64,000 nucleotides of DNA from positions 21,417,759 to 21,481,758 of the forward strand of contig CAIIXF020000009.1 of NCBI GenBank assembly GCA_903813345.2, in the 5' to 3' direction. Below the pieces are notes generated by a model. It had not been told where the DNA came from, searched no databases, and was given only the letters and a program-made list of their open reading frames with translations. A program made the position numbers and the translations under genes. Source of the stretch: Owenia fusiformis. Taxonomy: Eukaryota > Annelida > Polychaeta > Sabellida > Oweniidae. Position 1 is the first letter of the stretch. The number at the start of each line of letters is the position of its first letter. Below, in pieces: positions 59,415 through 64,000 of the stretch.

Positions 59415-59830
59415 TTAGAGGCAGATGAGCAAAATAAAACAATATACCGAACACATGCAAAGGAGGGCTTTTATTTGAGTTATTTAGAGGCAAATGAGAT
59501 ATATAAAATAATATACCGAAAACATGCAAAGGAGGGCTTTTATTTGAGTTATTTAGAGGCAAATGAGAAATATAAAATAATATACCGAACACATGCAAAG
59601 GAGGGCCTTTATTTGAGTTAGTAGAGGCAACTGAGAAATATAAAATAATATACCGAACGCATGCAAAGGAGGGCTTTTATTTGAGTTATTTAGAGGCAAA
59701 TGAGAAATATAAAATAATATACCGAACACATGCAAAGGAGGGCTTTTATTTGAGTTATTTAGAGGCAGCTGAGAAATATAAAATAATATACCGAACACAT
59801 GCAAAGGAGGGCTTTTATTTAAGTTATTTA
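59415..59830. repeat. 69-bp tandem repeat, about six units
   Basis: Units of AGAGGCAAATGAGAAATATA, AAATAATATACCGAACACAT, GCAAAGGAGGGCTTTTATTT and GAGTTATTT. The length is a multiple of three and stop-poor, so both strands look open (for example YKIIYRTHAKEGFYLS). The fourth unit has a small deletion that shifts the frame, which argues against coding. Confidence 0.9.
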
Positions 59831-60456
59831 TGTTTCCATTAGTCCATTTCGCATTTCATGAATTATTTGGAAATCCATATTCCTGGGTAAACCATTGTGA
59901 AATGGTAGGTTTTCCGCAATTCAGAGTTACACCCTTGGTATACGCAGCTAACGAAAATTGACCGGTACGGGTCAAAAGCTGGACCGGTACCTGCGGTACG
60001 GGTTAACGGTTTTATTTGAATTTAAAACAGCCATAACTTGCTCAATATTGACTTCCTCGTGTCCAATTTGAAATATATGATGCCTCCCGATGCTTTTAAG
60101 TACCCCAATATTTTACAGATTTTTAAACGGACCAAAACTCTCTAAATGCGCATTTATGCTCTTTTCTCTCGAGAACGACTGTCTCATTTTCACGATAACT
60201 TTTATTTAGTACTTCTAACATATAAGATCTATTTTACCCCTTCAAGGTATGATGTAAATGACATGCTATTTACATCTTGTGAGTTTGAATGACGCGCGTT
60301 TGATTTTATAAAAAATGCCAAACTTTGTGACAAAGAATTTCATCCTGCTTGCAGCGAGAAGACGGACCGGTTAGGGGCAATCTGCTTGCAGCAAGAAGAC
60401 GGATCGGTTCGGGTAAATTAACCTCACGAAGAGATTGGGTGTGTAATGCTACCCTT

Positions 60457-60640
60457 AGCTTGTTTTCGCAAATGCAACTTTCGGCTGTCGGCAACCGGAT
60501 TAACCTACTATTTTATGACCAACTCTTTTAAATATAAATGAAATAGTGGCAGGTATTATTCATATTTAAATGAGTTACTCATAAAATAGTAGGTTAATCC
60601 GATAGCCGACGGCCGAAAGTGGCATTCGCGAAAACAAGCT
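60457..60640. mobile_element. 184-bp foldback MITE
   Basis: Arms AGCTTGTTTTCGCAAATGCA and its inverse pair for about 85 bp each (TTTCGGCTGTCGGCAACCGG; ATTAACCTACTATTTTATGA) around a short TTTAAATATAAATG loop. No ORF survives comparison; TSD not resolved. Confidence 0.7.
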
Positions 60641-61309
60641 TAGCTAATATCCCTGTATGTTTGTTTCTGATTTTATTACAAACATTAAGTGCATGATACT
60701 TACTTTGCAGGATAATCAAGCAAGATTAAGAACGTCGATGTTAATTACTCTTTGAAGTAACAAATTAAAATTTCATATGGATGAAATTGGTCGTCAGCGG
60801 TAGCATAGATAACACGAGAGGTGTATTGCAGCGTGGTCAGGATTTAGTAAGTGGGTTCTATTGTTTTTAAGAAATGAGTTTCATCGAACTAAACAAATAA
60901 CAGTATAGTACGCACGTCATCAATGAGCTAGTACCCCACCAAGAGTGGGAATAGCCTACCCCAGGGTTCAGGAGAGAGTCGACGGCATACGAGGCAAATC
61001 CAATTAAACCCTGCTTCAGGTTTTTAGGAGCGTCTGGAGATTTCTAAAACTAAGACTTCTAAATATGGTATTATATCGCAGTAAACAATCCTTCATATTA
61101 TTCAAATCAGCTGTTTTCACCACATACGTTTAGAGTTAGAAAGCGAAAGGATTTTATGACATTCCGAAATACGAGCAACGATGTTGAATACTTTACACAC
61201 GAAACTGTTAGGTATTGAAGCATTCCATTCCAAAAAAACATACATGGGCTTCTGTTGCATCTAGAAAACAGCAACTCCACCGAGTAGCAAATTCCACCGA
61301 ACGAAACAT

Positions 61310-61775
61310 GTTTTGACTAATGGCCATCTTGAAATTTTTTTCTTGAACAGAGTTCCTTGTACGTTTCAGCGTATATTAAATTTTCACCAAATCCCCAAAA
61401 TGGTATTTGAGTTATCAAAAGATTATATTTTTACGAAAATGGCGGCTATTTTGAAATTCAGTGGGCATCTTGAAAGCCTCTTCTTGAACTAAGTTCCCTT
61501 GTCCCTGGGTATCAGCATATACAATTTGAACCGAATCCGTATTTGAGTTATCAAAAGATTACATTTTTTACGAAAAATGACGGCCATTGTGGATTGAGTG
61601 ACTATATTAAAAATTCCTTCTCGAGCAGAGGTCATTCATTAAGCCTATAAAATTTGAATCAAATCCATCAACAGGTATTTGAGTTATTGACACACGAATG
61701 GACGGACAAATAAACGAACGAACGGAGGCTTCTCTTTCTCCACCTCGAACTTCGTTTGGTGGGATAATCAATACT
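61310..61775. repeat. ~130-bp repeat units ending in the GAACTTCGTTTGG module
   Basis: Three diverged units share GGCCATCTTGAAATTT, CTTGAACAGAGTTCC, TATTTGAGTTATCAAAAGAT and ATGGCGGCTATTTTG. They are followed by ACGGACAAATAAACGAACGA and CACCTCGAACTTCGTTTGGT, the same terminal module found after the satellite at 25.8 kb and again near 63.23 kb. Confidence 0.6.
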
Positions 61776-62814
61776 GATTGATGTCTAACTAGTCAAGCCA
61801 CAGTTAAATCAAACCCATACACTATACAAATACATTTTTACGTCACCATGGTGACATGTTGTGTAACATTCCCTCAAAATACTTCGGTAGCGTGTTTAAA
61901 AGAGGGAGATGTTATTGTTAAATTATGAATTTTATATTCTATGTTAACTATGGGGGGGGGGGGGGGTGTAGAGAACTAGGACAAATCTTGTCAAAAATGA
62001 ACTTAGAACGGAATAATTTATAATATATCAGAATAAGTTACATAACGGGTCACTAAGGGGCATTATCATAGCTCACTTCACCTTTCCGTTTACATCATTG
62101 AACAAAACAGAATAATTAAGTTTGGTTGTATAATAAAAAAAGAGTATATGTTTTGATATGTAAGTAGAAGAGTACAAAGTTGTTTTGATTCATAACACTA
62201 TTCATTATACTAGGGAACAAAAAAGCAATTCCAGATAGATAAGAACTTCAACATTACAATAATACAATACATTGAACATCACAATAATACAATATATGTA
62301 ATATTGCGATACGTACCATTGCCAACTAAACAATATACGGATTAGTTACTGAAATGGATAAATCTCATATGATCATAGTTTGAAATAAGTTTTATACTAA
62401 AAGAAAGATGGCAGTGTAGTATGTCTGCATTTCTCAATCAATATAACTGGAATATATACCCCCTCCCTCAGAAGCTATGGGTTATAAACACCTAATTCGT
62501 GACTTGGAATTGCACTGGTTTGAAGGCTCATCTCAAATAAATCAGAGAATCATCTATTTCAGGATGCGTCAGGAATGTGCTATATTATGACGGAAGGGGG
62601 AGGGGGGGGGGGTTAATGGCATACATTACACGGGCTAATTGAAAGCCCATGATGCTACATATATCTATACAGGAATGATGAAAACAGTGTTCTGCTGGTT
62701 TAATTGTATATGGGCTTTCTAGTTGAAAGCCCATGATTGTATCAAAACCATCAAATATATCAAACATCTCCCAAAATAGATATGAATAACACTAGAACAA
62801 TAAGCGAGAACTGA

Positions 62815-62895
62815 CTAAACTTTCTGGAATTGTCTATAAATTATCTAGAATTGTCTTAAATTATCTGGAATTGTCTTAAATTGTCTGGAAATTCT
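62815..62895. repeat. 19-bp minisatellite (AATTGTCTTAAATTATCTGG)
   Basis: About four imperfect units of TCTGGAATTGTCTTAAATTA. Just upstream (62638-62735) are two pairs of GGGCTTTC/GAAAGCCC motifs related to the ends of the 7175 element. Confidence 0.65.
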
Positions 62896-63412
62896 CTCTG
62901 AAATTTGTCTGGATTTGGGCCAAGGATCAGGGTTTCCACCAAAACTGGGCTATTTTGAGGTTTAAAGGGGACTCTTTGGGTCTGAACTGGTGTAATTGTC
63001 TCATCTGAGACAAAATAAGGGTAAAAGGGATCATAAATGACTTAACTGGATGCAAATTCATAATGCCATGTGCATTATATAGGCCTATAAACTTTCAATG
63101 TCCACAAAACTCCCAACGGAATCTCATAAAACATATCTCCAATTGAAGATAATTTTTTGCCCAATACAAAGACATAGTTACCTAAAGCCAATAGAGCTGG
63201 AATATGGAAGGATGGAGGCGTGCCCTTTATCCCTCCACACTTCGTTCGATGGTATAATAATGACTAATAACAGACATCTTTTGAAGTAGGGGTATACAGG
63301 GACATAGGGGAATTCCAGAAATTTAGACCATATCTTCAAGATTGCTTCACCATTATGTAACAGAACCATCAAAATTATCATTTACACTTTTGCTGATAGT
63401 GATATTGGAACA

Positions 63413-64000
63413 AGGCATTAACATGACAAAATGTCACCACCACCTCGAAAATTTAATCAATTTGAAGCAAGTTGAAAAATACCTTTTTGACCTTTTTAAC
63501 CTAAAGATCTTTTAGAGCTTTTTTACCAGGGGTCACCAGGTCAAATATCAAATCTAAAGTCAGATTTGAATATCTGAGAACTTGTAGATGATTTTGAAAA
63601 AAATCAAGCCAATTCCAAGCAAGTTGAAAAAATACCTTTTTGACCTTGAGAAGGTCAAATCTCAAATCTATTTTTTGTCAGATTTGAACTTCTGAGAACT
63701 CGAAGATGATTTTGAAGAAAAAAATTAATCAATTTGAAGCAAGTTGAAAAAAGACCTTTTTGACCTTTTTTAATCTAAAGACCTTTTTTAACTTGAGAAA
63801 GTCATTGAAGGTCAAATCTCAAAGGTAAAGTCGGATTTGAATTTCTGAGAAGTTGTTTTATGATGATTTATAAAAAATTTGGTCAATTTGAAGCAAGTTG
63901 GAAAAAAACCTTTTTTGACCTTGAGAAGGTCATTGAAGGTAAAATCTCAAATCAAATCTATAGTCAGATTTGAACTTCTAAGAACTCGTAGATGATTTAA
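63413..64000 (-). repeat. AAGGTCA satellite, inverted copy, running off the window
   Basis: Same satellite as 39836-40815, opposite orientation: it begins with AAGGCATTAACATGACAAAA and TGTCACCACC, then units with TTTGAAGCAAGTTGAAAAA, CTTTTTGACCTTGAGAAGGT, and GATTTGAACTTCTGAGAACT. At least four units, incomplete at the right edge. Confidence 0.8.

Noticed and set aside
59210-59428. 72-codon ORF with a hydrophobic, signal-like start after a pyrimidine-rich acceptor
   Set aside because: It runs into the 69-bp tandem repeat, and no donor or further exon supports a gene.
59394-59804. Tandem-repeat ORFs on both strands (YKIIYRTHAKEGFYLS and the reverse)
   Set aside because: The 69-bp unit is a multiple of three, so open frames are automatic; one unit carries a frame-shifting deletion.
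1-64000. CRISPR arrays, operons and bacterial-type promoters
   Set aside because: The window is eukaryotic; tandem repeats here lack the regular repeat-unique spacer pattern.

Overview
This is a eukaryotic nuclear window: AT-rich, with multi-exon genes, GT..AG introns of 0.2 to 5.5 kb, and many transposon-derived repeats. The proteins are animal. Repeat-rich introns, satellite-bearing Helitron-like repeats and foldback elements suggest a marine invertebrate, perhaps a mollusc or other spiralian; that placement is an inference from repeat style, not shown by a marker gene.

Four gene models can be read, all assembled by hand so that splice sites and phases agree. (1) Minus strand, 492-6295: a three-exon gene for a 198-residue type I membrane protein with a signal peptide, a PKD/Ig-like ectodomain and a C-terminal membrane segment; family not recognised. 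(2) Plus strand, 9452-20123: the 13-exon axonemal dynein intermediate chain DNAI2, carrying an unusual 118-residue exon of SRPGS-type octapeptide repeats. (3) Minus strand, 26223-38249: ribosomal protein L34 (RPL34), which needs a 14-nt microexon. Each of its four introns contains a copy of one C/D-box snoRNA-like sequence (three intact, one degenerate). (4) Plus strand, 38835-51471: the Qb-SNARE VTI1A in eight exons, arranged head to head with RPL34 across about 0.6 kb. A fifth, weaker candidate is an intact 100-residue ORF beginning MGC at 58840-58538 (minus), and a possible isolated first exon lies at 56128.

The rest is mostly mobile or tandem DNA. Several elements can be delimited to the base by terminal inverted repeats and target-site duplications: two 9-bp-TSD elements (1.4-2.6 kb), a TTA-flanked Harbinger-like MITE (4.4 kb), an 11-bp-TSD Mutator-like element with another element nested in it (7.0-8.4 kb), two hAT-type elements (20.5 and 36.8 kb), and three mariner-type elements (17.8, 30.7, 42.1 kb). 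Three repeat families consist of satellite units inside larger dispersed units; one has subterminal inverted repeats like Helentron/HINE elements. From about 51.6 kb to the end the window is largely intergenic and repeat-filled.

Functionally the genes are unrelated (ciliary motor, translation, endosomal/Golgi membrane fusion). The most notable structure is the RPL34 locus, where host gene and intronic snoRNA copies appear to have been amplified intron by intron.
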